Position numbers and translations under genes: made by a program. From assembly GCA_964620485.1 (NCBI GenBank), contig CAZUGU010000012.1, positions 45,806 to 109,805 on the forward strand: a stretch of 64,000 nucleotides of DNA, read 5' to 3'. This DNA comes from CAZTUH01 sp964620485. Lineage in GTDB: Bacteria; Pseudomonadota; Gammaproteobacteria; Burkholderiales; Burkholderiaceae_B. Positions 16,518 to 26,370 of the stretch are shown piece after piece; the stretch's first letter is position 1; each line of letters starts with the position of its first letter. The notes beneath the pieces were generated by a model. That model was not told the DNA's origin, searched no databases, and worked only from the letters and a program-made list of their open reading frames with translations.

Positions 16518-17875
16518 TTAGTTGGTTCTAATATAGTGGTTCCTCCCATATATGATAATAATGCTTCAGGGATTAAAACACTGCCATCTTCTCTCTGGTA
16601 ATTTTCTAGTACAGCTACCAATGTCCTTCCAACTGCTAATGCAGAACCATTCAAGGTATGAACATATTCTAGATCACCATAATTATTACGAAACCTTGCT
16701 TTCATACGTCTTGCTTGAAACGTTTCACAGTTTGAGACTGAAGAAATTTCTCGCCATGTATTTTGTGTTGGTAGCCATACTTCTAAATCATATGTTTTAG
16801 ATGATGCAAAACCTATATCGCCTGTACATAATAACATAACTCGATAAGGCAATTGCAGTAATTGAAGAACATGCTCTGCATGACTGACCATGTCCTCTAA
16901 AGCCTTGTATGAAAGACTTGGATGTGAAATTGTTACAAGTTCTATTTTATCAAACTGGTGTTGTCGGATCATACCACATATATCTAAACCACCACTACCT
17001 GCTTCGGAACGAAAACATGGTGTATGCGCCGTAAACTTTATTGGTAGATCACTCAGCGGGATAATAGTATTACTTACTGCATTTGTCAAAGTAACTTCTG
17101 ATGTAGAAATAAGAAATTGATTTTTCAATATATGAGTATTGGAATCTTTTTGATCATTTTTATTAAATTTTTCTATACTGTTCCCTTTAATAACAGAGAA
17201 AACATCATCTTTAAATTTAGGAAGTTGGCCAATATTAAATAAAGTAGATTCATTTACTATATATGGCGTATGACATTCAGTATAACCATGAATGTCAGTC
17301 TGAAGATCTAACATAAATTGTGCAAGAGCTCTATGCAGACGTGCTATTCCACCGCGTAAAAATGAAAATCGTGAGCCGGATAATTTAGAAGCTAAATTTA
17401 AATCAAGTCCTAGTGATTCACCTAAAGTTACATGATTCCTTGGTTTAAAATTTAATAAATTAGGATTGGAATCTGTATATTCAAAAGAATTTGGGATCCA
17501 TCGACGTACTTCGATGTTATCCTTATTAGATGTACCAAATGGTACACTATGATGTTGTAAATTTGGTAAAGATATTAATATTTCATAAATATTTTGTTTC
17601 AAAACTACTAATTCTTCTTGAAGTTTTTTGATCTCAATGGCTATCAATTGAGATTCTTTCATTATATCAGAAGTATCTTGATCGTTAACTTTATATGCCC
17701 CAACTAATTTTGCTAGAACATTTCTTCTAGCCTGAAAACTTTGTATTTTTAGTTGTATCGTTTTACGACGATTATCTAATTCCTGAAATTGAATTAGATT
17801 AAAATTGAAACCTCGATTTTTAAAGTTTTTTAAAATTGTCTGTGTGTTTTTGCGTAACAAATTTGGATCTAACAT
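16511..17875 (-). CDS. serS: Seryl-tRNA synthetase
   Basis: This 454-residue class II aminoacyl-tRNA synthetase has an N-terminal antiparallel coiled-coil arm (about residues 30-100, charged heptads) that recognises the long variable arm of tRNA-Ser. The catalytic core follows: motif 2 is F-R-S-E-A-G-S-G-G, and motif 3 near the C-terminus is G-S-A-L-A-V-G-R-T-L. It is slightly longer than average because of an insert rich in Lys, Asn and Asp in the middle (about 225-245). It sits beside a tRNA-Ser gene. In Bordetella-like genomes rarA and lolA separate it from ftsK; here those are absent. Confidence 0.97.
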   Translation of the reverse strand: MLDPNLLRKNTQTILKNFKNRGFNFNLIQFQELDNRRKTIQLKIQSFQARRNVLAKLVGAYKVNDQDTSDIMKESQLIAIEIKKLQEELVVLKQNIYEILISLPNLQHHSVPFGTSNKDNIEVRRWIPNSFEYTDSNPNLLNFKPRNHVTLGESLGLDLNLASKLSGSRFSFLRGGIARLHRALAQFMLDLQTDIHGYTECHTPYIVNESTLFNIGQLPKFKDDVFSVIKGNSIEKFNKNDQKDSNTHILKNQFLISTSEVTLTNAVSNTIIPLSDLPIKFTAHTPCFRSEAGSGGLDICGMIRQHQFDKIELVTISHPSLSYKALEDMVSHAEHVLQLLQLPYRVMLLCTGDIGFASSKTYDLEVWLPTQNTWREISSVSNCETFQARRMKARFRNNYGDLEYVHTLNGSALAVGRTLVAVLENYQREDGSVLIPEALLSYMGGTTILEPTKK

Positions 17876-18296
17876 AGAAAACTAGTAAATCAACCTTTAT
17901 TTTTTGTATAAAACGTACCTATTTTATCCCAAAGGATAGATCCCAATCTAGATATATTTAATCTATTTACAATTATATCTAAAATCAATCTATTGTATAT
18001 TCTAAAATATAAGGAATTTCATATACTTTTATAGATAATTTTAATACTTTTAAAGTTATAAATTGAAAAAATAATATTAATAGAGCACGAATACATGAAT
18101 ACATTACAAAATGTAACTTGTAGTTAATTCAAAACCAATCATTCGATAATTCTAAATACAGAAAATATTATCTTTTAAATTAGTTTTTAACATTAAACAT
18201 ATATAAAATATATGAAGTAATTATAAATTCTAATCAATTTAAACAAAAACAAAGCAGAAATAAATAATATTTACAACATAATTTAGATTAAATATT

Positions 18297-18330
18297 AGAG
18301 ATTTTTATATAAGAGAGATTTTTATATAAG
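18297..18330. repeat. 17-bp tandem duplication
   Basis: Positions 18297-18313 and 18314-18330 are identical adjacent copies in gene-free DNA. It is probably a replication-slippage product. Confidence 0.85.
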
Positions 18331-18445
18331 TTATAAAATCATATTTTGATTTTTGAGATTGTTATGATTTTATCAAAATAATCTAATAATGGTATTTTCA
18401 ATTAAGTTTTTCGAACTATTAAGAGAAAATCATCAGCTGATTCAA

Positions 18446-18479
18446 TTTTGAAATTGTCTTATTTTTGAAATTGTCTTAT
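18446..18479. repeat. 17-bp tandem duplication
   Basis: Positions 18446-18462 and 18463-18479 are identical adjacent copies just before the long hairpin at 18483. Confidence 0.85.
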
Positions 18480-18482
18480 TTG

Positions 18483-18533
18483 AATTAAACACTTATTTAT
18501 TTTAACTAATTTAAAATAAATAAGTGTTTAATT
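18483..18533. terminator. 23-bp perfect hairpin downstream of ftsK
   Basis: Arms 18483-18505 and 18511-18533 pair exactly with a 5-nt loop. It lies 120 bp beyond the ftsK stop on the transcribed side, so it may end the ftsK transcript. Only three G/C pairs are present. Confidence 0.6.
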
Positions 18534-18653
18534 ATATTCTTTATATTTTCTCAATCGAATAGATTAGTATCATTAAAAATGATTAGTATATAATTATTGG
18601 TATGAGAAATAGAAATATATACATTATTAGTATTATTTTGCATCTTCTTTTTT

Positions 18654-20768
18654 TTAATCTTTTTTATCTAATAAACTACTTATATAATTAGGATTACTGC
18701 ACTGTCTAATTGATTCTACAACACGATACACTTCATTATCATTAACAAATGCTCCATGTATACGCATGGGAAAAACATATCCCGAATGCATATATAACAT
18801 ATCACCCTGACCTAGAAGTGTTTCAGCACCCATTTGATCCAATATGGTACGTGAATCGATTTTTGATGAAACTTGGAATGCTATTCTAGTTGGAATATTT
18901 GCTTTTATTAAACCTGTAATTATGTCAACACTAGGACGTTGAGTTGCTAATATTAAATGAATACCAGCTGCACGAGCTTTTTGTGCTAATCGAGTAATCA
19001 ACTCTTCAATTTTTTTTCCTGACACCATCATTAGATCTGCTAATTCATCAATAATAATAATAATATTAGGTAATAATTGCAAAGAATTCACTATTCCCGA
19101 TTTTAATAATTCTGAATTGAATTTCGTATTACCAATCCGAATGGTTTCAATAATTTTCTGATTATATCCTGCAAGATTACGTACCATCAATTTGCTCATT
19201 AAATAATAGCGCCGCTCCATTTCATATATACACCAATTCAAAGCGCTAGCAGCTTTATTTATATCAGTCACTACAGGAGTCAATAAATGAGGTATACCTT
19301 CATACATACTCATTTCTAACATTTTTGGATCAATCAAGATAAATCGTATATGTGATGCATCAGACTTATATAACAAAGATAAGATTATTGCATTAAGACT
19401 TACTGATTTACCAGAACCTGTTGTACCTGCTATTAACATATGAGGCATTCTTTCTAAATCAGCAACTATAGCATTACCAGCAATATCTTTACCAAGCGCA
19501 ATAGTCACTTTTGATCTACTGTTACAATATGCTTGAGATCCTATAATTTCAGAAAGATGAACTGTTTGTCGTCGATCGTTAGGTAATTCTAATCCCATAA
19601 GATTTTTACCTGGAATAGTTTCTACAATTCGAATACTCATTACACTAAGTAACCTTGCTAAATCTTTAGAAAGATTTACAATTCGATTTCCCTTAATTCC
19701 TTTTTCTAACTTAATTTCATACCTAGTAATAATTGGACCAGTTTGAGCTGAAACCACTGTAACTGAAATGCCGAAATCGGCTAATTTTCTTTCGATGAGT
19801 CTTGATGTAGCTTCAATAACATCTTGTGATATCATTGGATAATCAGTAGATTCAGGTTGATCAAGTAAACTAATGTTAGGCAATTGATTAATATTGGATA
19901 AAATAGTTGAGCTTTGAAAATTCTTTTCGAAAGTAGCATCCTCTTTTTTCTTGATTATTAGATTCTGAAATCCAGAATCTAATAATTTGAAATAAGAAGA
20001 TTGTGTACCTTGTTTTTTTTCTTTTTGCAATTTAATTACTTGACTAATACCATTCAATTCAAATAAATCAGTTTTTTTGATCTTTTTAAAATTCCAAAAA
20101 TACAAAAAAATCATTTCCAAATAAAGACCTAAATATTCGGATACAGACAACCAGGAAAATGAAAAAAATAAGCTTGAGCCGATTGTTATGATTGCTAAAA
20201 AAAATAGTGTTGCACCTGTAAATCCTAATTTATCCAATAAAAAACTCGCAATGATCTGACCAATTATACCTCCATTACCCTGAATATTATTTATATGACC
20301 CAGTAGATACTGACCTAAAGTATCATTTGATTTCAACGTTTCCAAACTTACTGATCCAATTAGTAACATAATAAAACCTATGTTATTTTCCAAACATAGG
20401 AATAAGAATTTTTTATTTTCTTTCTTATTAATCTTATTAATTAAATTAAATAAATAATAATATCTTTTATAGATATAGCGAATTAATAATATTATCCACC
20501 ACCAAGCAGAAAAACCAAATAGATAAAAGAGTACATCGGAAAAATAAGATCCAAGAATGCCGCAATAGTTTTCTATAGTATTGCTTGATGTAACATGTGA
20601 CCAACTTGTATCTAATGGATCCCAAGTTACTAAAGACAAGATCATCCAAATTGTTAATACAATTAGAATGATCCAAAATATTTCATATAAAAATATCGAA
20701 GCAGCACTTTTTCTTATATAGAAGAGCCTATTAGGCATATATTGTAGACAGGAAATATTGTAAGACAC
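18654..20768 (-). CDS. ftsK: DNA translocase FtsK, lacking the C-terminal gamma domain
   Basis: This 704-residue septum-associated translocase has four or five N-terminal membrane segments (about residues 25-47, 75-100, 125-145, 185-215), a short linker, the alpha-beta motor and a RecA-like ATPase. Walker A is G448-T-T-G-S-G-K-S455, Walker B is I-I-I-I-D-E-L-A-D-L-M, and the sensor region includes A-T-Q-R-P-S-V-D. The protein stops soon after V-V-E-S-I-R, where relatives continue with a ~65-residue winged-helix gamma domain that reads KOPS and activates XerD. No gamma-like residues follow in any downstream frame. The start is GTG at 20768 with a weak site; ATG at 20738 is an alternative. Confidence 0.93.
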   Translation of the reverse strand: MSYNISCLQYMPNRLFYIRKSAASIFLYEIFWIILIVLTIWMILSLVTWDPLDTSWSHVTSSNTIENYCGILGSYFSDVLFYLFGFSAWWWIILLIRYIYKRYYYLFNLINKINKKENKKFLFLCLENNIGFIMLLIGSVSLETLKSNDTLGQYLLGHINNIQGNGGIIGQIIASFLLDKLGFTGATLFFLAIITIGSSLFFSFSWLSVSEYLGLYLEMIFLYFWNFKKIKKTDLFELNGISQVIKLQKEKKQGTQSSYFKLLDSGFQNLIIKKKEDATFEKNFQSSTILSNINQLPNISLLDQPESTDYPMISQDVIEATSRLIERKLADFGISVTVVSAQTGPIITRYEIKLEKGIKGNRIVNLSKDLARLLSVMSIRIVETIPGKNLMGLELPNDRRQTVHLSEIIGSQAYCNSRSKVTIALGKDIAGNAIVADLERMPHMLIAGTTGSGKSVSLNAIILSLLYKSDASHIRFILIDPKMLEMSMYEGIPHLLTPVVTDINKAASALNWCIYEMERRYYLMSKLMVRNLAGYNQKIIETIRIGNTKFNSELLKSGIVNSLQLLPNIIIIIDELADLMMVSGKKIEELITRLAQKARAAGIHLILATQRPSVDIITGLIKANIPTRIAFQVSSKIDSRTILDQMGAETLLGQGDMLYMHSGYVFPMRIHGAFVNDNEVYRVVESIRQCSNPNYISSLLDKKD

Positions 20769-21376
20769 TATCTAAGTTTAGCTAATATTAATTTCCAAAC
20801 AATTAAAACATGTCATAACATGTCATAATTAAGTAAAATTAATAAGATAAATCTTTTAAAATTAAAAAAACAAATATAGTTTAATTGTATACTTAAACTT
20901 GAATTAATATATAATATATTAATATTTGTTTTTATAAACATCATTATATCGCTATGTTCTGTTATGAGAAAAATTAATGTTTATGATTTATAATCAGTAT
21001 TTGTGTACCATTAGTTGATATTTATTAATGTAAATGTACCTTGTTGTTATGTCATAGTGGTAGATTTTTCGAGATATGGATCTAAATTTAACTAAGTAAA
21101 AACCACGGAACAAAATATTCGATATAATCAATAATAATTAGATTTATCTATAACATTTGATAAAATTTAAAATTATAAAAATTTCTTCAAATTAATTTGA
21201 GATTATTCTCTATTTAAAAATTATAAAAATATAACTAATGCACATCAAGTAAGATTCTCTTTATTTAATTTTTTTCAAAAAAGATTTATTTGAAAAAATT
21301 TTCTGTATGGATTTATTGAGCTATAAATAAATTATGAATAAAGGATTGATAAATATATTAGAAGTATTGTGTTTAT
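20769..21376. other. Gene-free gap between ftsK and the DUF1841 gene
   Basis: AT-rich DNA between divergent genes. In relatives, as I recall, trxB lies next to ftsK, but I see no readable trace of it here. Nothing else recognised. Confidence 0.5.
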
Positions 21377-21796
21377 ATGTTTAACTTAACTAAAAATCAA
21401 GTTCGAATTTTTTTTATCAAGGCATGGGAAAAATATAAATTAAAAGCATCTATAACGCCATTAGAAGATGTAGCGATTAATTGGATTATTAGACATCCAG
21501 AATATCATCGAGATCTGGAAAATAAATCTATACTTTCAATTGGATACAATTTAAATGAAATATATAAAAACCCATTTTTACACCTATCTATGCATTTAGC
21601 AATTTCTGAGCAATTATCTATAGATAGTCCACCAGGCATTCAATCTATATATAAAAAAATTTTCTGTCGTACTAATGATACACATCAAGCAATACATGAA
21701 ATTATGGACAGTCTATATCAAGTACTAACTGAGATAAACACTCCTGGAGAAATCTGGAATAATACATATATTAGCCTGCTTAAAGAGAAAATCTGA
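21377..21796 (+). CDS. DUF1841 family protein
   Basis: This 139-residue soluble protein is a conserved betaproteobacterial family of unknown function. The diagnostic pattern is visible: M-F-N-L-T-K-N-Q-V-R at the start, T-P-L-E near 28-31, I-I-R-H-P-E-Y-H near 37-44, then N-P-F-L-H-L-S-M-H-L-A-I-S-E-Q-L-S-I-D with a central histidine-rich helix, and P-P-G-I. Length is normal. The conserved histidines could bind metal, but that is speculation. It is retained in an otherwise shrinking genome, which suggests a useful role. Confidence 0.85.
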   Translation: MFNLTKNQVRIFFIKAWEKYKLKASITPLEDVAINWIIRHPEYHRDLENKSILSIGYNLNEIYKNPFLHLSMHLAISEQLSIDSPPGIQSIYKKIFCRTNDTHQAIHEIMDSLYQVLTEINTPGEIWNNTYISLLKEKI

Positions 21797-21950
21797 ATAA
21801 CACATATAGTGTTAATCTATTATTTAAAATATGTTTCCGGTCTCAATGTTAAGATTGAATCTTTTTCTATTCTTATTTTGATACTAATTTGGCAAAATAA
21901 ATACTTTAATAATCTTTATTATCAATAAATGATTCTCATCAAAAATAAAC

Positions 21951-22691
21951 CTATCGTAATATACGACTTAGGAATAATCTAGTCCTATCATTTTTAGGAT
22001 GATCGAAAAAAATATCTGGGCTATTTTCTTCAATTATTTCTCCAGAATCCATAAAGATAACTCGATCTGCAATTTTCCGCGCAAAACCCATTTCATGAGT
22101 TACACATATCATTGTTACACCATCTTTCTGAGCTAGACTTATCATAACATCTAATACCTCATTAACCGTTTCTGGATCTAAAGCCGATGTTGGTTCATCA
22201 AATAAAATAACTTTTGGATTCATGCACAATGAACGTGCAATTGCAACTCTTTGTTGTTGTCCACCTGATAATTGACCGGGATATTTATAAGCTTGTTCCG
22301 GTATACGGACTCTTTCCAAATACTTCATTGCTAATTCTATTGCTTGAGATTTTGGTTTTTTTAATACCCAAATTGGTCCAAGAATTAAATTCTCTAAAAC
22401 TGTTAGATGAGGAAAAAGATTAAAATGCTGAAATACCATTCCTACATTACGTCTTACAATTTCGATGTTTTTTAGATTGTTGTTAAGTTCAATACCATTT
22501 ACAACAATACGTCCCTGTTCACATTTTTCTAGACGATTTATACAACGAATCATAGTAGATTTTCCTGATCCAGATGGACCGCAAATTACAAGACGTTCCC
22601 CTATTTTTACATTTAAATTAATATTGCGTAAAACATGGAATTGTCCATACCATTTATTTATATTCTGCATTTGGATGATATCCTTAGACAA
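21951..22691 (-). CDS. aapP: General L-amino acid ABC transporter ATP-binding protein
   Basis: This 246-residue polar amino acid ABC ATPase has Walker A G-P-S-G-S-G-K-S near 37-44, signature L-S-G-G-Q-Q-Q-R, and Walker B V-I-L-F-D-E-P followed by T-S-A-L-D-P-E. The start is TTG at 22691 directly behind a strong Shine-Dalgarno (GAGGAGG). An in-frame ATG eight codons in, also with an AAGGA before it, is the alternative. It lies downstream of aapQ and aapM on the same strand and would power them. Confidence 0.92.
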   Translation of the reverse strand: MSKDIIQMQNINKWYGQFHVLRNINLNVKIGERLVICGPSGSGKSTMIRCINRLEKCEQGRIVVNGIELNNNLKNIEIVRRNVGMVFQHFNLFPHLTVLENLILGPIWVLKKPKSQAIELAMKYLERVRIPEQAYKYPGQLSGGQQQRVAIARSLCMNPKVILFDEPTSALDPETVNEVLDVMISLAQKDGVTMICVTHEMGFARKIADRVIFMDSGEIIEENSPDIFFDHPKNDRTRLFLSRILR

Positions 22692-22742
22692 ATTTCCTCC
22701 TCAAAATATTTTTCTAATTTTGTAATTTAAATCATCGAAAAT

Positions 22743-23840
22743 TTAGTGTAAATAAATATTATTGAAACGCTTTTCTAAAAAATATTCACTATATTTTGAT
22801 ATTAAATAACAAAAAATAAAGTAGATAAACGAAATAAATACATATGTTTCAATACCAACACCGTGCCAAGCAACATCTGATAATGCAGCTTTAGATGTAA
22901 GAGTTAGATCTAATATTCCAATTGTAACAACTAGGGATGTATCTTTAAATATGGAAATAAAGATACCTATTAAAGGTGATATTACTATTCGTAATGCTTG
23001 AGGTAAAATAACTTTATGCATCTGCTGCCAATAATTTAATCCTAAAGAATTAGATCCTTCATATTGTCCAATAGAGATAGCTTGCAAACCACCTCTTATT
23101 GTTTCAGCAACATAGGCTGATGCAAATAGAATAATAGCAACTTGGGCTCTGAGAAGTTTTCCAGATATATAGCTTTCTGGAAAGACTATAGGCACTATGA
23201 CCGATGATATGAATAAAAGACTAATTAGTGGTACTCCACGAAGTAACTCAATATATCCCATGCAAAAAAATTCAATAATTAGCATGTTTGAATTTCTTCC
23301 CAAAGCTAATAATACACCAATAGGTAAGGATATTATTATTCCAAATGTTGATAAAATTAAAGTTAAAGGTAAACCACCCCAACTGGAACTATCTATATAA
23401 ATTAGACCAAATATTCCTCCTTGCATCAGCAAGGCAACAGTACATAAACCAAATATCCAAAAAATTGGTAAGAAATAATTCCAGAATTTTTGAACACCGC
23501 TTATCACAAGCATACTAATCAAAATTAGTATTACTAGAAATGGTCGCCACTGTTCATTATATGGATAAATTCCAAAAAAAATTAATCGATATTTATTAAT
23601 AATAAATGCCCAACATGCTCCTTTCGAATTACGACATTCTTTAGACGATATTGCAGAAAAATTTGCTTTAAAAAATAACCATTCCAATATCATTGGAATG
23701 GTTATAACAAAAAACCAGACTAATAAGATTGTAATTAATATATTAATTGGAGATGAAAATAGTCGAGTCTTTATCCATTTCTGCACAGAAGAATAAATAG
23801 AACGTAATAAATCCTGTAATGGATGTAAAAAAATTACCAT
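22743..23840 (-). CDS. aapM: General L-amino acid ABC transporter permease AapM
   Basis: This 365-residue inner-membrane permease has the AapM marker G-A-C-W-A-F-I in the long extracytoplasmic stretch near residues 74-80, and Y-P-Y-N-E-Q-W-R-P shortly after. The C-terminal half is the transport domain with EAA-type loop N-S-L-G-L-N-Y-W-Q. It partners AapQ, whose stop is 4 bp upstream, and AapP downstream. Together they import a broad range of L-amino acids, likely a main nutrient route for a host-dependent cell. Confidence 0.93.
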   Translation of the reverse strand: MVIFLHPLQDLLRSIYSSVQKWIKTRLFSSPINILITILLVWFFVITIPMILEWLFFKANFSAISSKECRNSKGACWAFIINKYRLIFFGIYPYNEQWRPFLVILILISMLVISGVQKFWNYFLPIFWIFGLCTVALLMQGGIFGLIYIDSSSWGGLPLTLILSTFGIIISLPIGVLLALGRNSNMLIIEFFCMGYIELLRGVPLISLLFISSVIVPIVFPESYISGKLLRAQVAIILFASAYVAETIRGGLQAISIGQYEGSNSLGLNYWQQMHKVILPQALRIVISPLIGIFISIFKDTSLVVTIGILDLTLTSKAALSDVAWHGVGIETYVFISFIYFIFCYLISKYSEYFLEKRFNNIYLH

Positions 23841-23844
23841 TTTT

Positions 23845-25038
23845 TCAATATTTTATTAGTATTAAACGTCTGTTATACCAATTTATAAAAATTGATATCA
23901 ATAAACTGATACTCAGATAGACAGCAAGAATAATTATTACTCCTTCTATTGCCAGACCAGTCTGATTGATAATGACACTCACTATTGATACAATATCGGG
24001 ATAGCCGATAGCTACTGCTAATGAGCTATTTTTTGTTAGATTTAGATATTGACCTATTATCGGTGGCATAATGACTTTCAATGCTTGAGGAAATATAACT
24101 AAACGAATTACTTGCCATCTCTTCAATCCTAATGAATTTGCCGCTTCCCATTGACCTTTTCCAACAGAATTTATACCTGAGCGTATTACTTCTGAAAGGA
24201 AAGCAGATGTATGAAAAACTAATCCAATTGATAGAGCCAGAAATTCTGGAGTTAATGTTAAACTATCATGAAAATTAAACCTATCCATTTTTGGAAAGTG
24301 AAATATAATGTTTATATACCCGAATAAGTACATCATTAAGTAATAAATGATAATTATTGCTACAATTATACGAATTGATGGAAATTTTCGGTTTTTTATT
24401 ATAAAAAACCGATTATATATCCAAGAGATTAGAATAAAAACAAAAGAAAAAATTAATATAGAATTTGTTCTTTCGGAATATAAATAATTAAATTCTATTC
24501 TTGGAATATCCAAACCTCTATTAGAAATAAATATACCTGGAAATAAATTGATAGCATTACATGGATGGGGAGTATTTTCGATAATTAATGCATACCAAAA
24601 AAATAACTGCAGTAATAACGGTACATTTCTGATTATTTCAACATATATTATACTGATCTTATTAATCAGCCAATTTTTAGAAAAACGACTTATACCTATT
24701 AATATTCCTAAAAATGTTGATAACATTATTCCAATCACTGCAATATATAAAGTATTAAATAATCCAACTAATATTGCACGAAAATAAGTATTATCCGCAT
24801 TATAATTAATTAATATTTCTCCTATATCAAATCCTGCCTCTTCTGTAAGAAAATTAAAACCTTTTAAAATTCCATGAATCGACAAATTATACAAGGCATT
24901 AGAAATGAAACAAGTAGTAAATACTATAAAAATCAATGCAATAAATTGATAAATTATAGAACGTACATTTGAATTATTCCAATATTTGGAAAAAATTAAA
25001 AATATATAAGCAGTAAAGAAATATTTATTTTGGTTCAT
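23845..25038 (-). CDS. aapQ: General L-amino acid ABC transporter permease AapQ
   Basis: A 397-residue permease with about eight hydrophobic segments, the AapQ pattern N-R-G-L-D-I-P near residues 178-184, and the EAA loop A-A-N-S-L-G-L-K-R-W-Q near 290. It is the first gene of the aapQMP set. The periplasmic binding protein gene aapJ normally precedes it, but only 285 bp of noncoding DNA separate it from the divergent mutY. The transporter therefore needs a binding protein encoded elsewhere, or it is incomplete. Confidence 0.93.
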   Translation of the reverse strand: MNQNKYFFTAYIFLIFSKYWNNSNVRSIIYQFIALIFIVFTTCFISNALYNLSIHGILKGFNFLTEEAGFDIGEILINYNADNTYFRAILVGLFNTLYIAVIGIMLSTFLGILIGISRFSKNWLINKISIIYVEIIRNVPLLLQLFFWYALIIENTPHPCNAINLFPGIFISNRGLDIPRIEFNYLYSERTNSILIFSFVFILISWIYNRFFIIKNRKFPSIRIIVAIIIIYYLMMYLFGYINIIFHFPKMDRFNFHDSLTLTPEFLALSIGLVFHTSAFLSEVIRSGINSVGKGQWEAANSLGLKRWQVIRLVIFPQALKVIMPPIIGQYLNLTKNSSLAVAIGYPDIVSIVSVIINQTGLAIEGVIIILAVYLSISLLISIFINWYNRRLILIKY

Positions 25039-25323
25039 TGAATTGAATTTAAAAATTAAGTTTATATAAAATCCATTATTTTCAATATTGTAATATTTTT
25101 ATATATTTTAAAGGATTAAAAAAACTGATGCATTACACTTTGTGAAGTAAGACAAAAAATTAGTAATTTATTTTTAATTCTTATTAACTTACTAAGATTA
25201 TTAAAATAGTTAATATAGAAAATATTTGAAAATCCTAATTAGAATTTATCTAAATATATCTATATTTTTCCTCATAATTTTCTTTCATTTTAAAACATAT
25301 CAAATGTTTTTTAAAAAGTAGAA

Positions 25324-26370
25324 GTGAATTTAGCTCAAAAAGTTGTCAAGTGGCATAAATTATATGGACGTAAGGACTTGCCTTGGCAAGGAATAAAAGA
25401 TCCATATAAAATATGGTTATCTGAAATAATGCTACAGCAAACTCAGGTAGCCACAGTAATACCTTATTACTATCGATTTATTAATCGATTTCCAAACATC
25501 AATATTTTGGCTTCTTCTAATCAAGAGGAAGTTATGTTGTATTGGATAGGTTTAGGATACTATGCGAGAGCACGTAATCTACATCTTTGTGCAAAGATTA
25601 TAGTATCTGATTGGAATGGAATATTTCCATTAGATTCTAAAGATCTTTGTAAATTACCAGGTATTGGTCGATCAACAGCTGCTGCTATTGTAGCTTTTTC
25701 CTATGGAAAATCAGAGCCTATTATGGATGGAAATGTTAAACGAATTTTTACACGCTATTTCGGAATTGATGATGAAACCAATAAATCTACAGTCAAACGT
25801 TACTTATGGAAATTAGCTGAGCAACAAATAGAAAAAACTAAAAATTTAAATATGTCCCTTTATACTCAGGGAATTATTGATCTCGGCGCTACTGTATGTA
25901 CGATTAAAAATCCTAACTGTATTTCTTGCCCTATCGCAAAAAATTGCGTTGCAAAGCAACAAAATCGACAATCAGAATTACCAAAATCTAAAAAAATTTT
26001 TAAGAAAAAAAAACAAATTAATATGTTAGCTATGAAAAATAAGCATTTCATCCTTCTCGAAAAACGTCCATCTAGAGGAATCTGGGGAAATCTCTGGAGT
26101 TTTCCAGAGTTTGATAATAATAAACTGATGGAGAACTTTATTCAAAATCTTGGTATTTTTGATCAAAAGCCATCCGAATTGACTAATTTTATACATACAT
26201 TAACACATTATCAATTGCACATAATGATATATATTTTCAATATAGATTCTTCGTTATGGAAATTTAATATAAGCCAATTTCCATCATATTTTTGGATTAA
26301 AACTGAAAAATTAGATTGTATTGCTATACCCCCTGCTATTAAAAAAATTTTAAACAGAATTATTATTTGA
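25324..26370 (+). CDS. mutY: Adenine DNA glycosylase
   Basis: This 348-residue base-excision enzyme removes A paired with 8-oxoguanine. The catalytic glutamate E34 (W-L-S-E-I-M-L-Q-Q-T-Q-V) and aspartate D135 (I-M-D-G-N-V-K-R) are present. So are the helix-hairpin-helix L111-P-G-I-G-R and the four cluster cysteines C192, C199, C202 and C208. The C-terminal NUDIX-like domain that senses 8-oxoG is retained (L-E-K-R-P, G-I-W-G-N-L-W-S-F-P-E). The start is GTG at 25324. Retention of MutY and XthA shows that some oxidative-damage repair persists. Confidence 0.95.
   Translation: MNLAQKVVKWHKLYGRKDLPWQGIKDPYKIWLSEIMLQQTQVATVIPYYYRFINRFPNINILASSNQEEVMLYWIGLGYYARARNLHLCAKIIVSDWNGIFPLDSKDLCKLPGIGRSTAAAIVAFSYGKSEPIMDGNVKRIFTRYFGIDDETNKSTVKRYLWKLAEQQIEKTKNLNMSLYTQGIIDLGATVCTIKNPNCISCPIAKNCVAKQQNRQSELPKSKKIFKKKKQINMLAMKNKHFILLEKRPSRGIWGNLWSFPEFDNNKLMENFIQNLGIFDQKPSELTNFIHTLTHYQLHIMIYIFNIDSSLWKFNISQFPSYFWIKTEKLDCIAIPPAIKKILNRIII

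Larger units (their letters stand above)
17876..18653. other. Long gene-free gap between serS and ftsK
   Basis: Relatives, as I recall, carry lolA and rarA here. I see no readable remnant of either, only AT-rich DNA, two 17-bp tandem duplications (18297-18330 and 18446-18479) and a long hairpin (18483-18533). Confidence 0.55.
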
